A stretch of DNA of 35,953 nt from Akkermansia muciniphila (lineage in GTDB: Bacteria > Verrucomicrobiota > Verrucomicrobiia > Limisphaerales > UBA11320): contig CAMAVD010000020.1 in NCBI GenBank assembly GCA_945861575.1, positions 1-35,953 on the forward strand, written 5' to 3'. Below are positions 1-8,416 of this stretch, piece by piece (position 1 is the stretch's first letter; the number at the start of each line of letters is the position of its first letter). The notes beneath the pieces are model-generated. The model was not told where the DNA came from. It searched no databases and saw only the letters and a program-made list of their open reading frames with translations. The translations under genes were made by a program, and so were the position numbers.

Positions 1-2332
1 CCCTCCCTAATCGCTGCCCATCAGAAAGCGAAGCCACATCCGGCCGCTTCAAGACCGACCTCGCAGTCTGCGCTACAAACTCATTGTTCATAAGATAGAG
101 CGATTGGGGGGAAACGGTCGTGGCGGAACGCTGAGAACACGACGAGGAAGGACTCGGAAAATCGAAGGTGGTATAGAGGCTGGGAAGATCCATCCGATCC
201 ACAAAGAGATAGAGGCTGCGCCGGGGTGCGGTCAGACCGACAGGTCGCCCCCCAAGCGTTGCATCCAACTGTCCTGACGCCGCGAGCACGGAGTCACGGA
301 GAGTTTCAAAATCATGCCGCCGACGGGGCATCTTCCATAGCAGGCGGTTTTCTGGATCCACGCGCACGCCTTCCTCCCGGTCCAGGCTGGATTGCTGATA
401 GGTGGCCGATTCCATCATCAACCTGTGCAACCATTTCAAAGACCATCCATGCTGTACAAACTCCCAGGTCAAATATTCCAGCAGATCAGGATGTGACGGC
501 GGCTCGCTTCGCATTCCGAAATCTCCCGGGGTGGTGACCAGACCTGCCCCAAAGTGATGCATCCACACTCGGTTCACAAAAACTCGGGCTGTCACCGGGG
601 TGCGCCGACTGGTCAGCGCACGCGCCAACTCGAGACGACCGCTGCCCTGCTTGAAAGGCGTGCCCGTCGGATCCAACATCAGGGGCAGACGGCGAGGCAC
701 CTCCGCGCCTGGTCGATTAGGATTGCCCCTCTGAAAAACACGGGCAGTGAACGCCACCGGAGAGTCCTGAAGGACCATGGCGCGAGGCGGCGCGTCGTCT
801 GATCGCATCAGCCACTGTTCCAAGTCGGTCACCAACTGCTGATACACGCCTTGGCTGGCGCGGTCGGGGAGGAGCGAAAGGAAACCCCAGTCCATCGTAG
901 CCGGCACGTCCGGCGGAGCGTCGGGTCCGTAGAGCACCGCTCGCAACGCCTCCCTTTCAGCATCGGGCAATGCCTGCGGAGCAGGAAGACCCCGCTTTCT
1001 TGCGTCCTCGACACCCAACTCCCACTGCTCTCCAATACCGCGCAGAAGGGTTTGATAGCGATCCGCCACTTCCTGCATGGATTTGGGGGGCTGTCCCTGG
1101 AAAAGTTTTGCCACCAGGGAAGGCACCGAGTTGGATCCAGCGGGTTTGGAGGGAGGCGCGGCGGCCTCCTGAGCGAAGTTGGTTTCGCTCAGTGCGGCAT
1201 ACGCATGCCAGGGTGCCCACATCCCGCCCCCCTGCTCCCGCGCTCGCTCGAGAGCGAGACGCCACCGCAGCAGGACCGTGGGATTGATGTCCTCTTTGTC
1301 GGCGAGAACCATGAAGTTTTCTGTCGGAGGCTGATTGCGTGCGGCATAGGCGGCCATGAGATACTCTGCGATGCGCCGCCTCCCACCCCGCACGATCTCC
1401 CCATGCTTCTCAACGATGAAAACCTTCAGCTTCTCCTCACGCGCCACTAGGCCCAACTCGAACTCCTCATACGATTCTGCGAGTCGAGGGGTCGAGAAGA
1501 GAGGAGGCACCATTGGCTCATAGCTACTTCTGAGCACCCCATACAGCGCGTAATAATCTGTCTGTAGGATCGGATCAAATTTGTGATCGTGGCAGCGGGC
1601 GCAGGCCACGGTCATGCCCAGAATGCCTCGCGACAAGACATCGATCCGATCATCCACGATATCATGTGTATTGTTAACGAGATGATCCCCGACGGTAAGA
1701 AAACCCATGGCGGCAAGGGGCCTGCGGTCCGCACCCAGATCCAGCTGATCCGCAGCCAACTGCTCAACAATGAAGCGGTCGATCGGCAGATCCTCGTTGA
1801 AGGCCCGCACCACGTAATCGCGATAGGCATAGGCCCATGGATAGGTTTTCTCCTCAAAAAAGACGTAGCCCTTGTTGTCGGCATACCGCGCGACATCCAG
1901 CCAATGGCGTCCCCAACGTTCGCCATAGTGTGGAGACCGGAGTAAACGATCCAAAAGTCGGGGATAGGCTTTCGGATCGGGATCGGCAACAAACTGCTCA
2001 ACCTCCTCGGGGGTGGGAGGAAGCCCCAGGAGATCGAAGGATGCTCGACGAATCAATTGGCGTCGCTCTACCGCTGGAGAGGGGGAAAGATCCTTTCGCT
2101 TCAGCTGCTGAAGAACAAAGGCGTCGACTTCGTTCCCGGCTAGACGCCGGGGACGCGTCTCAGGAATCACCACGGACCTGAGGGGTTGCAGAGCCCAATG
2201 CGATCGCGCGGACTCGACAGCAGGTGCTGCCACGGAGTGCCAAGGCGTCAAGCAAACCAAGGCCGCTGCTGCGATCCAGCACAGCTCGCGGGGTCGGACG
2301 CCTAGGTCTGGCACTCTCTTGGTGACACTCAC
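1..2332 (-). CDS. DUF1549/DUF1553 (PSCyt2/PSD1) exported protein, 3' end cut by window
   Basis: About 777 codons are present; the stop lies beyond position 1. The start chosen is GTG 2332-2330, whose G-T-G-A overlaps the TGA of the upstream 59-codon frame; GTG 2314 is an alternative. The N-terminus has a basic stretch and then a hydrophobic core (WIAAAALVCLTPWHSVAA), a Sec signal. DUF1549 follows with RRASFDLLGLPPTPEEV, HYGERWGRHWLDVARYADN, NNTHDIVDDRIDV and the CARCHDHKFDPI motif (about 1568-1603). The second half carries DUF1553: ELARALTSRRTPVTARVFVN, RVWMHHFGAGLV and ENRLLWKMPRRR. Family members often begin with a cytochrome c domain (CxxCH); here mature protein goes straight to 'HWALQPLR', so that module is missing. 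The CxRCHDH motif may bind metal or haem (inference). Function is unestablished; it is the last visible gene of the DUF1501/PPC operon. Confidence 0.9.
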   Translation of the reverse strand, partial: MSVTKRVPDLGVRPRELCWIAAAALVCLTPWHSVAAPAVESARSHWALQPLRSVVIPETRPRRLAGNEVDAFVLQQLKRKDLSPSPAVERRQLIRRASFDLLGLPPTPEEVEQFVADPDPKAYPRLLDRLLRSPHYGERWGRHWLDVARYADNKGYVFFEEKTYPWAYAYRDYVVRAFNEDLPIDRFIVEQLAADQLDLGADRRPLAAMGFLTVGDHLVNNTHDIVDDRIDVLSRGILGMTVACARCHDHKFDPILQTDYYALYGVLRSSYEPMVPPLFSTPRLAESYEEFELGLVAREEKLKVFIVEKHGEIVRGGRRRIAEYLMAAYAARNQPPTENFMVLADKEDINPTVLLRWRLALERAREQGGGMWAPWHAYAALSETNFAQEAAAPPSKPAGSNSVPSLVAKLFQGQPPKSMQEVADRYQTLLRGIGEQWELGVEDARKRGLPAPQALPDAEREALRAVLYGPDAPPDVPATMDWGFLSLLPDRASQGVYQQLVTDLEQWLMRSDDAPPRAMVLQDSPVAFTARVFQRGNPNRPGAEVPRRLPLMLDPTGTPFKQGSGRLELARALTSRRTPVTARVFVNRVWMHHFGAGLVTTPGDFGMRSEPPSHPDLLEYLTWEFVQHGWSLKWLHRLMMESATYQQSSLDREEGVRVDPENRLLWKMPRRRHDFETLRDSVLAASGQLDATLGGRPVGLTAPRRSLYLFVDRMDLPSLYTTFDFPSPSSSCSQRSATTVSPQSLYLMNNEFVAQTARSVLKRPDVASLSDGQRLGR

Positions 2333-2508
2333 GGATGCAGTATCCAAGCCGATTTCAAAGCCCACAGCTTGATGTCGTGAATCGTTGGCCCGTCCTCCTC
2401 GGCGAGTGCCAGCGGCAAATGCTCCGCAGCTGAGCAAACGCTGAAGACGCACCCACCCAGCACCGAACAAACCACCCACGTGTAAGAGGGTAAAAAGAAG
2501 CGACTCAT
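2329..2508 (-). CDS. Small exported peptide, 59 aa, coupled to the DUF1549/DUF1553 gene
   Basis: An ATG-initiated frame of 60 codons lies between the PPC gene (30 bases upstream) and the DUF1549/DUF1553 gene, and ends in a GTGA overlap with the latter. The product starts MSRFFLPSYTWVVCSVLGG and continues with CVFSVCSAAEH, a convincing signal-peptide profile; LGGC at residues 16-19 could even serve as a lipobox. The mature part is acidic then aromatic (EEDGPTIHDIKLWALKSAW). No Shine-Dalgarno sequence is obvious. I recognise no family. The frame of the downstream gene is also open across this stretch but offers no ATG, so an alternative is that this is only leader sequence; the start/stop overlap and signal peptide favour a real gene. 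Confidence 0.45.
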   Translation of the reverse strand: MSRFFLPSYTWVVCSVLGGCVFSVCSAAEHLPLALAEEDGPTIHDIKLWALKSAWILHP

Positions 2509-2538
2509 AAGAAATGCGAGAGAAAGGAATTGGGATGG

Positions 2539-4242
2539 CTATTTTTTTACGCCGCCTGACGGTGGGTTGGTTGCGGTCAGATTCAACCAGAGCTGCGAAG
2601 TGGATTCGATCAACAAGCGGCCAAAGCCATTGGGCACACCGTTGTCGGTCCCTGCGGTTACCATCGAGAAAATCGCCTGGCTCAGAAACCGCCCCTCAGC
2701 GTCGGCAAGCCGAATACGCACCGGGCCGCTGAAGGGTTTCACATCGGGTTTGGTCGACCATGAGAGTGTCGCCTCGCTTTGTTTCCCTTCCACGTCCACC
2801 GCAGGAGCGATCAACCCATCGGGGGGGGCTTCAAGGGACACTTTCAACTTGGCGACATGTCCATACTGTCGCTTGATCGAAACCTTCACCGCATTCGTTT
2901 CTCCGCCCTTCACCACGAAAGAGGTCGCGGCCACCGAGGCGGATGCCTTGGGAAGGGGTTTTTCGATACTGAGCCGGTAGAGTGCGGATTCGCTCCCTTG
3001 ATGGAGGAGGTTGCCAACCACTGCAAGAAACTCACCCGTGTCGGGAGCGACCCACTCGAGCGCGGGGTCAGCGCCGTTGGAATCGTCATTGCGCACCAAT
3101 TCGTTCCCCGCAGCGTTCTCCACTTTCAACCAGGCATCCAAGGCAAAACCAAGAGAAGCCGATTTCACTTCGATCCAGAAGCGATCGCCCTTCTCCGCTC
3201 GAAAGCGAAAACGGTCCTCATCTCCCGGCCGATCGATGCGTGCGGTGATCGCGCCCGGCACGGGTAGAGAGAGAGGGGCGTTCGTTCCAGTCTTTGATTC
3301 GCTCTCCAGCAGTTCGGTCCCAATCCCAAGCAGTGCCCTAAAGGGCGAAGGGACCCCCGCCACTCGATAGAGTGACATGCCTCGCCCATCCGCCACACCG
3401 ATGGGAGCCCCCAGAGTGCTGAGCATAGGGCTGATGGGAAGATTCCATCCGACCAGCGTGTGTGGCTCAGCCTGCCCCAGCACGATACCCAGCGGCAAGG
3501 TATGGCTCACGACCGGGCCTCCGGAGAGATGCAGGCGGTAGACAGAAGAGTTTCCCCCAGAAAAACGAATATCTGAGCCGGCGGGATAGGCAAATCCAAA
3601 CACCTGCACCACATATCGGCCGGCGGTTTTGGCGGTCCAGGTCACTCTGGGATCGAAGGTCACGCCATCATCATGATTGAGCGCCACCTGGGAATTCCCG
3701 GGGTCCAGAACGCGAAGAACCGCGTCGACGGGCGAAGCAAGCACATAGGCCTCCAGACTCGCCACCAATGTCTGGCCGTCCTTGAGTTCAAAGGCGAAGG
3801 AATCGACATCCCCCGACTTGTCGAGCCTTCCGTTCACCAGCGCGGGGAGAGCCGGGATGATCTGGGGCTTTCTAAATTCATCATTCGGCTCGATCTCGGC
3901 GGTCTGAGCCTCGGTCGCAGCGATAAAGAATCGCGTGGCGCTCGCTCCCTCAGCGTTGTGAATCCGCACCAAGTGAGGGCCAGGACTTGCCGAGGGGGAA
4001 AGCTCGACGGAGAAAAAGCCGCTGTTCGTTTGAGGGCGGAAGGTCAAACCGGGAGAGTCCACCCAAACCTGGGGTGGCCACACGCCTGGACTGCCGATCA
4101 TCTGCACCATCTGGGTGGATCCAATAAGCGCCCCGACCGGGTAAAAATGCTCCAGGGTGGGAACCTGCGCGCGGACAGATTTAGGGCTCCCGATCGGGAG
4201 CAGAACCGCGGAGAGCCAAAACCAGCCGCTCACCCGGATCAA
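2539..4242 (-). CDS. Exported protein with two pre-peptidase C-terminal (PPC) domains
   Basis: Product of about 567 residues. The frame is open further upstream inside the DUF1501 gene, but the signal peptide (LIRVSGWFWLSAVLLPIGSP then SVRAQ) begins exactly at the DUF1501 stop, so the start is TTG 4242-4240 (TTGA overlap with that stop) or GTG 4233. An N-terminal Ig-like part is followed by a first PPC domain (AEIEPNDE, GRLDKSGDVDSFAFELKDGQ, ...AGRYVVQVFG) and a second one (ITARIDRPGDEDRFRFRAEK, VAPDTGEFLAVVGNL), and by a beta-rich C-terminal region. PPC domains are beta-jelly-roll accessory modules of secreted proteins. Together with its neighbours it likely forms a cell-surface or periplasmic set; role unknown. 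Stop is TAG at 2541-2539. Confidence 0.85.
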   Translation of the reverse strand: MIRVSGWFWLSAVLLPIGSPKSVRAQVPTLEHFYPVGALIGSTQMVQMIGSPGVWPPQVWVDSPGLTFRPQTNSGFFSVELSPSASPGPHLVRIHNAEGASATRFFIAATEAQTAEIEPNDEFRKPQIIPALPALVNGRLDKSGDVDSFAFELKDGQTLVASLEAYVLASPVDAVLRVLDPGNSQVALNHDDGVTFDPRVTWTAKTAGRYVVQVFGFAYPAGSDIRFSGGNSSVYRLHLSGGPVVSHTLPLGIVLGQAEPHTLVGWNLPISPMLSTLGAPIGVADGRGMSLYRVAGVPSPFRALLGIGTELLESESKTGTNAPLSLPVPGAITARIDRPGDEDRFRFRAEKGDRFWIEVKSASLGFALDAWLKVENAAGNELVRNDDSNGADPALEWVAPDTGEFLAVVGNLLHQGSESALYRLSIEKPLPKASASVAATSFVVKGGETNAVKVSIKRQYGHVAKLKVSLEAPPDGLIAPAVDVEGKQSEATLSWSTKPDVKPFSGPVRIRLADAEGRFLSQAIFSMVTAGTDNGVPNGFGRLLIESTSQLWLNLTATNPPSGGVKK

Positions 4243-5573
4243 CTGAAGAGCTCCTTCATGACCCTTCCATTGCTCACCAACTGCACAGGCCGTCCCGTGT
4301 TGGTGTGCAGAATGCGGGTCGGATCGATGCCCATTTTCGTGTAGAGGGTGGTCGCGAAGTCCTCGGGTCGGTAGACGCTTTCGGAAGCGTGATAGCCTTT
4401 TGCATCCGTCGCGCCAACGATATGACCCCGGGGAACCCCAGCCCCAGCCATGAGCACGGACATCGCGTGCGGCCAATGATCCCTTCCTCCATCCTTGTTC
4501 ACCTTGGGCGTACGACCGAACTCTCCGAGAAGGATGACCAGCGTGTTCGCGAGAAGCCCGCGTTCGTCCAGATCGCGGATCAAAGCGGCAACACCCTGGT
4601 CCATGCGCCTGCCCTGGTCGCCCTTGAAGGCCGTGAAGATCTTGGTGTGATGGTCCCATCCGCCATTGTAAACGGTCACCCAAGAGACTCCGACCTCGAC
4701 CAAACGGCGGGCCATCAGCAGCCTCTGGCCAAAATCGCTTCGCCCATAGGCGTCCCGGACCTTCTCCTGTTCACGGTGAATATCGAACGCAGCCTGAGCC
4801 TTGGGAGAAAGGAGTAGATCGACCCCCTGCTGATAGTACTGGTCCAAGGTAACGGCCGGGTCCTCGGCCAGTCTGTCGGTGTGACGTTCCAATCGGTCGA
4901 GGGCGACGCGGAGCTCGCGACGGGAGCTGGCCCGACCCTGGCTAATGTCGGGCGGCAGCACAACGTCTCGAACCTGAAAGGCTTTGTCGTTTGGGCTCCC
5001 ATTGATGACGAACGGAGCGTGCTGACCTCCCAGGAAATTAGGACCTCCACTTCGAGAGACCTGGGGAAGGGACATATAGGACGGCATCCCATCGCGAATT
5101 CCGCGGTCATAGGAAACCACCGAACCGAACGAGGGATGAAACGTGACGAATGCTCCGCACGCCACCGGAACAGGGGTAGGCGCACCGGTCATCATGTAGT
5201 GGTTCCCCCCCCCGTGATTGGGATCCTTATGGCAGATCGAGCGCACCACCGTGAACCGGTCGGCCAACTTCGCTAGATCGGGTACCCCCTCGCTAAAATG
5301 AATACCAGGAACGGCGGTAGGGATGGACTTAAACTCCCCCCGTATCTCCGAGGGAGCTTCCGGCTTGGGGTCGAAGGTCTCGTAGTGCGAGGGGCCCCCA
5401 TCCAGCCAGATCATGATGCAATTGACAGCCTTATTGGCGGACGGGGTCTGCAGGGCGGCCTGCGCCTTGAGCTGTAGAAGATCCGCGAAACCAAGGCTGA
5501 GCGCGCCACCCACGCCCAGTTGGATAAAATCCCGCCGAGGCATGCCGGCGCAGTTGAATAGGGGGCCGCTCAT
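4239..5573 (-). CDS. DUF1501 family protein, Tat-exported
   Basis: Product of 444 residues. The N-terminus has a twin-arginine motif (PRRDFIQLG, R13-R14) and a hydrophobic core (GVGGALSLGFADLL), so folded export is expected. DUF1501 hallmarks are present: MIWLDGGPSHYETFDPKP, CHKDPNHGGGNHYMMTG, GWDHHTKIF and LLGEFGRTPKVNKDGGRDHW. The family belongs to the alkaline phosphatase/sulfatase-like superfamily, and the conserved Asp/His residues suggest a metal-dependent site, but substrates are unknown. It is the first gene of an operon with the PPC and DUF1549/DUF1553 genes; its TGA overlaps the TTG start of the PPC gene. A possible -10 hexamer TGTAAT lies only 10 bases before the ATG (5589-5584). 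Confidence 0.92.
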   Translation of the reverse strand: MSGPLFNCAGMPRRDFIQLGVGGALSLGFADLLQLKAQAALQTPSANKAVNCIMIWLDGGPSHYETFDPKPEAPSEIRGEFKSIPTAVPGIHFSEGVPDLAKLADRFTVVRSICHKDPNHGGGNHYMMTGAPTPVPVACGAFVTFHPSFGSVVSYDRGIRDGMPSYMSLPQVSRSGGPNFLGGQHAPFVINGSPNDKAFQVRDVVLPPDISQGRASSRRELRVALDRLERHTDRLAEDPAVTLDQYYQQGVDLLLSPKAQAAFDIHREQEKVRDAYGRSDFGQRLLMARRLVEVGVSWVTVYNGGWDHHTKIFTAFKGDQGRRMDQGVAALIRDLDERGLLANTLVILLGEFGRTPKVNKDGGRDHWPHAMSVLMAGAGVPRGHIVGATDAKGYHASESVYRPEDFATTLYTKMGIDPTRILHTNTGRPVQLVSNGRVMKELFS

Positions 5574-5652
5574 GACGGAAAAGATTACACCTGTGATGCG
5601 AGGGAAGGGAAGAGCAGATCGCGGGAATATTGAGGCTTGGGTAATCGGGTGT

Positions 5653-5688
5653 CAAAAAGAGGAAGGCCAGCCCCTCGGCTGGCCTTCC
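5653..5688 (-). terminator. Rho-independent terminator after the NPSFE-repeat gene
   Basis: A perfect 12-base-pair stem (5661-5672 with 5677-5688) and a four-base loop are followed on the minus strand by TCTTTTTGAC. It lies 35 bases downstream of the stop of the 847-residue gene and upstream of the DUF1501 operon, separating the two units. Confidence 0.9.
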
Positions 5689-5722
5689 CACGACTCTGCG
5701 TGTGAGCCGTTGCTGACTTGAA

Positions 5723-8266
5723 TCAACGAACCAATCGATAGAACAGCGCTGCTCCGCCGGGAGACTGGATCACCACGTTCAGGTTCCCCACCACCTCGGG
5801 ATCTCCCGCAGTCGTCCAGGGACCGTCAAGGCTGGGAGCTGACTCAAGGACCATTCCTTCGCTGCTATCCACCACCCAACTGATACTCACCGTGCCATCC
5901 TCCAGCATCCTCACCGTTTGCTGGATGACCGGCAGTTCCACATCACCGGGCAGGATGCGCACATTGTCCACGAGAAGAGTGTGGTCGCCTGTTGGGGTGG
6001 CGTTTTTGATGTTGAGGTCAGCCGAAACGTCCGGCGCGGTGAAGACCACCCGAACAATATGGTAAGGGTTGCTACCGCCGACGGGCCTCATTTCAGCGAC
6101 GGCAAGAGGGTCTGCCAGCCCTGTCAGGCTGACCTGATACGCCGTGGCCTCAGGCCCACCGCCACCGCGAGCATTCAGCCAGACATAGAGCGTATAGGTT
6201 TCGTCCGGAGTCAAGCCGTCAACGGTCTGTGTGACACCGCTACCGTTTCCTTGCAAAAAGAGCGCGCGGTCTTGGTCAGGGCTCCTGCCGTTGTCGGTAA
6301 AGGGTCCGACACCGTTGATATTGACTCCATAGCCACCCGTGGCGCGCCAACCCATGAGTTTGGAAGGCTGAATGTAGCCCACCCCATCCGCAATCCCTTC
6401 GGCCTCGAAGCTCGGATTGAACAGAACTACCTCCCCTGGATTGCGCTGAACCAAGCTGACAGCGTCGATCAACACAGTGGCATCACCCACAGCCGTCGTT
6501 GCAAACTCCAGCGAGCCTGCCTCAGTCGTCGGAACGATCGAGACATGGTAGAGCGGATAGGCCCCTGCCCCTCCCTGCCCTGCCGCAGTGATGCCTGTAA
6601 TCTTTGCGATCTCGGTCCCATCCCAGTTCACCGCCAAGTCCACGGTCCCACCACAGCAGTTGCGCGCGTTGTAGGCGAACTGTAGCCAATAAGTCTTTCC
6701 GATCTGCAGGCCGGTAATCTGCTGCCGAAGCTTGCCACTGCCCTGAATGAACGCCACCTGAAGACGATCAGGAATGGCCCCATTGTCATGGAAAGGGCCG
6801 TCGGCCTTGTTCAATCCATGCCCACCCTCAGCTTCCCATTCAAGGATGTCGCCGTAGCCAGGAGACGCACCAGCCGCAGTGGCTTCGAAGCTGGGATTCC
6901 GCACGAGCGACGTCACCACGCTGATCGTCACATCGTTTTGCACGCATTGCTTGGCATCATCGAGAACCTCCACGCGAACCACGCCCCGCCCTAGCCCGGT
7001 GACCGCGAACGGCAGAGAAGCCGCCCCTCCTTTGGGGAAGGTGAGAGATAACCTGCCATCCTCCGCAGCGCCAACCAGACGGGCAACGGCAGGGTTCCCG
7101 ACGCGGATAACGATCGTTGCGGGGCCGTTCTCCAACAGACGCGGATCCACCGACACTGTGAAGTTCGCCACTTGCCCAGGAGACATCTCGGAGGCAGTCG
7201 GGCTAAAACGGATACAGTCTAGGGGAACAATCACGGCTCCCTGGATACGCACATCATCCAAGAGCAGCGTATCGCCGCCATCGATGGTTTGTTCGAAAGT
7301 GATTTCAGCTGAAGGCGACGTGGGAGTGAACTTCACTACCTGGCGTGCATAATCGCCTCCACCGGCCGCGGGAACGTCCAGATCGAGGAGGGCTATTCCG
7401 TCCACGCTGACGCGCAAATGCGGTGCGGTGCCGCCGGTCGCATTGACCGCGAAGCTGAGCTCATACTCGGTGCTAGCGGAGAGGTTCGGGATCACCTGGC
7501 GCAAAGCACCAACCCCCTGGATGAAGGCCACATTGTCCTGATCGGGGTTAACCCCGTTATCCGCGTAGACTCCAACTCCAAACTGATCAACGCCGTAAGT
7601 CCCCTCACCCGTCCAGCCCGCAATCTTGTCAGGACTGATTACAGCTCCTGCGATTTCATCCGTCGCCGCCACGATACCGCTGGCCTCGAAGCTGGGGTTG
7701 ATGATCACGACATCATTCGTGCCACGTTTTACGATCGTGACACCATCCAGAAGAGCCGTGGCATCGCCTCCAGCAAGGGTCGTGAACTTGAGGGTTCCGC
7801 CATCGGTCTCCGGAGTGAACAGCACGTTTCTGGAAAGATAAGGCTTCTCTCCCGTGACGGGCCTCACGTTTACGATCTGATCCAGGGTCACATCATTGAA
7901 CTTGGTGATGAGGTCCACCGTCCCGCCGCAGCATCCACGCGCGTCGTAGTTAAACTGGATCCAATACGTCTCGCCGGGAGTGAGCCCGGAGATGGCCTGA
8001 GCAATTGAGGCATTTCCCTGAAGGAAAGCCACACGGGCCCGATCCGCGATAGGCGTGCCACCATTGTGAAATGGGCCACCTTTCTCGTTTACTCCGCTCC
8101 CCCCCGACCAGTCTTGAATGGTTCCATAGTGGGGGAAGGTGGGGTTGTAGTTCTTCTCGAAGCTGGGGTTGTTGATGAAGCTAGCCGCAGACAAGGTCTG
8201 GAAGAACCCCATCAGTGCGACGCTGGATAAAGAAAGAAGAGGTACGCGCATAGAGAATAGGTGCAT
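5723..8266 (-). CDS. Large secreted protein with four NPSFE carbohydrate-binding-like modules
   Basis: Product of 847 residues from ATG 8266 (or 842 from ATG 8251, which sits closer to the signal core VPLLSLSSVALMGFFQTLSA). Four modules each begin with NPSFE, at residues 33, 190, 457 and 617, and end with LLDGV, LLDDVR, LIDAV or LVDNVR, a galactose-binding-like beta-sandwich layout as in CBM4/9-type domains. Modules 1 and 3 share a CCGGTVDL motif (112-119 and 537-544), modules 2 and 4 share a GVGVYADNG/GVGPFTDNG-like segment, so the arrangement is A-B-linker-A-B. Residues about 350-452 form an Ig-like linker (VDPRLLENGPATIVIRVGN). The last 70 residues (SWVVDSSEGMVLES...GPWTT...ALFYRLVR) match a C-terminal beta domain frequent in verrucomicrobial secreted proteins. 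No catalytic motif is visible. Likely an adhesin or surface glycan-binding protein (inference). Confidence 0.85.
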   Translation of the reverse strand: MHLFSMRVPLLSLSSVALMGFFQTLSAASFINNPSFEKNYNPTFPHYGTIQDWSGGSGVNEKGGPFHNGGTPIADRARVAFLQGNASIAQAISGLTPGETYWIQFNYDARGCCGGTVDLITKFNDVTLDQIVNVRPVTGEKPYLSRNVLFTPETDGGTLKFTTLAGGDATALLDGVTIVKRGTNDVVIINPSFEASGIVAATDEIAGAVISPDKIAGWTGEGTYGVDQFGVGVYADNGVNPDQDNVAFIQGVGALRQVIPNLSASTEYELSFAVNATGGTAPHLRVSVDGIALLDLDVPAAGGGDYARQVVKFTPTSPSAEITFEQTIDGGDTLLLDDVRIQGAVIVPLDCIRFSPTASEMSPGQVANFTVSVDPRLLENGPATIVIRVGNPAVARLVGAAEDGRLSLTFPKGGAASLPFAVTGLGRGVVRVEVLDDAKQCVQNDVTISVVTSLVRNPSFEATAAGASPGYGDILEWEAEGGHGLNKADGPFHDNGAIPDRLQVAFIQGSGKLRQQITGLQIGKTYWLQFAYNARNCCGGTVDLAVNWDGTEIAKITGITAAGQGGAGAYPLYHVSIVPTTEAGSLEFATTAVGDATVLIDAVSLVQRNPGEVVLFNPSFEAEGIADGVGYIQPSKLMGWRATGGYGVNINGVGPFTDNGRSPDQDRALFLQGNGSGVTQTVDGLTPDETYTLYVWLNARGGGGPEATAYQVSLTGLADPLAVAEMRPVGGSNPYHIVRVVFTAPDVSADLNIKNATPTGDHTLLVDNVRILPGDVELPVIQQTVRMLEDGTVSISWVVDSSEGMVLESAPSLDGPWTTAGDPEVVGNLNVVIQSPGGAALFYRLVR

Positions 8267-8416
8267 GACTTGGTTTTCTGAACAGGGTATGAAGATTGAC
8301 TAGCAGAGATATGAGTCGGAGATCAAGGAGAAATTTCTAAGCAACTATTCTGACTCTAAGGGGAGGAATACACAACCGACGGGCAGCGCGCGGAACGACT
8401 TTCTAAGCCGGACGGT

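Noticed and set aside
851..1450. 199-codon plus-strand frame and neighbours in 226-2181
   Set aside because: They lie opposite the DUF1549/DUF1553 gene, whose motifs are read continuously on the minus strand.
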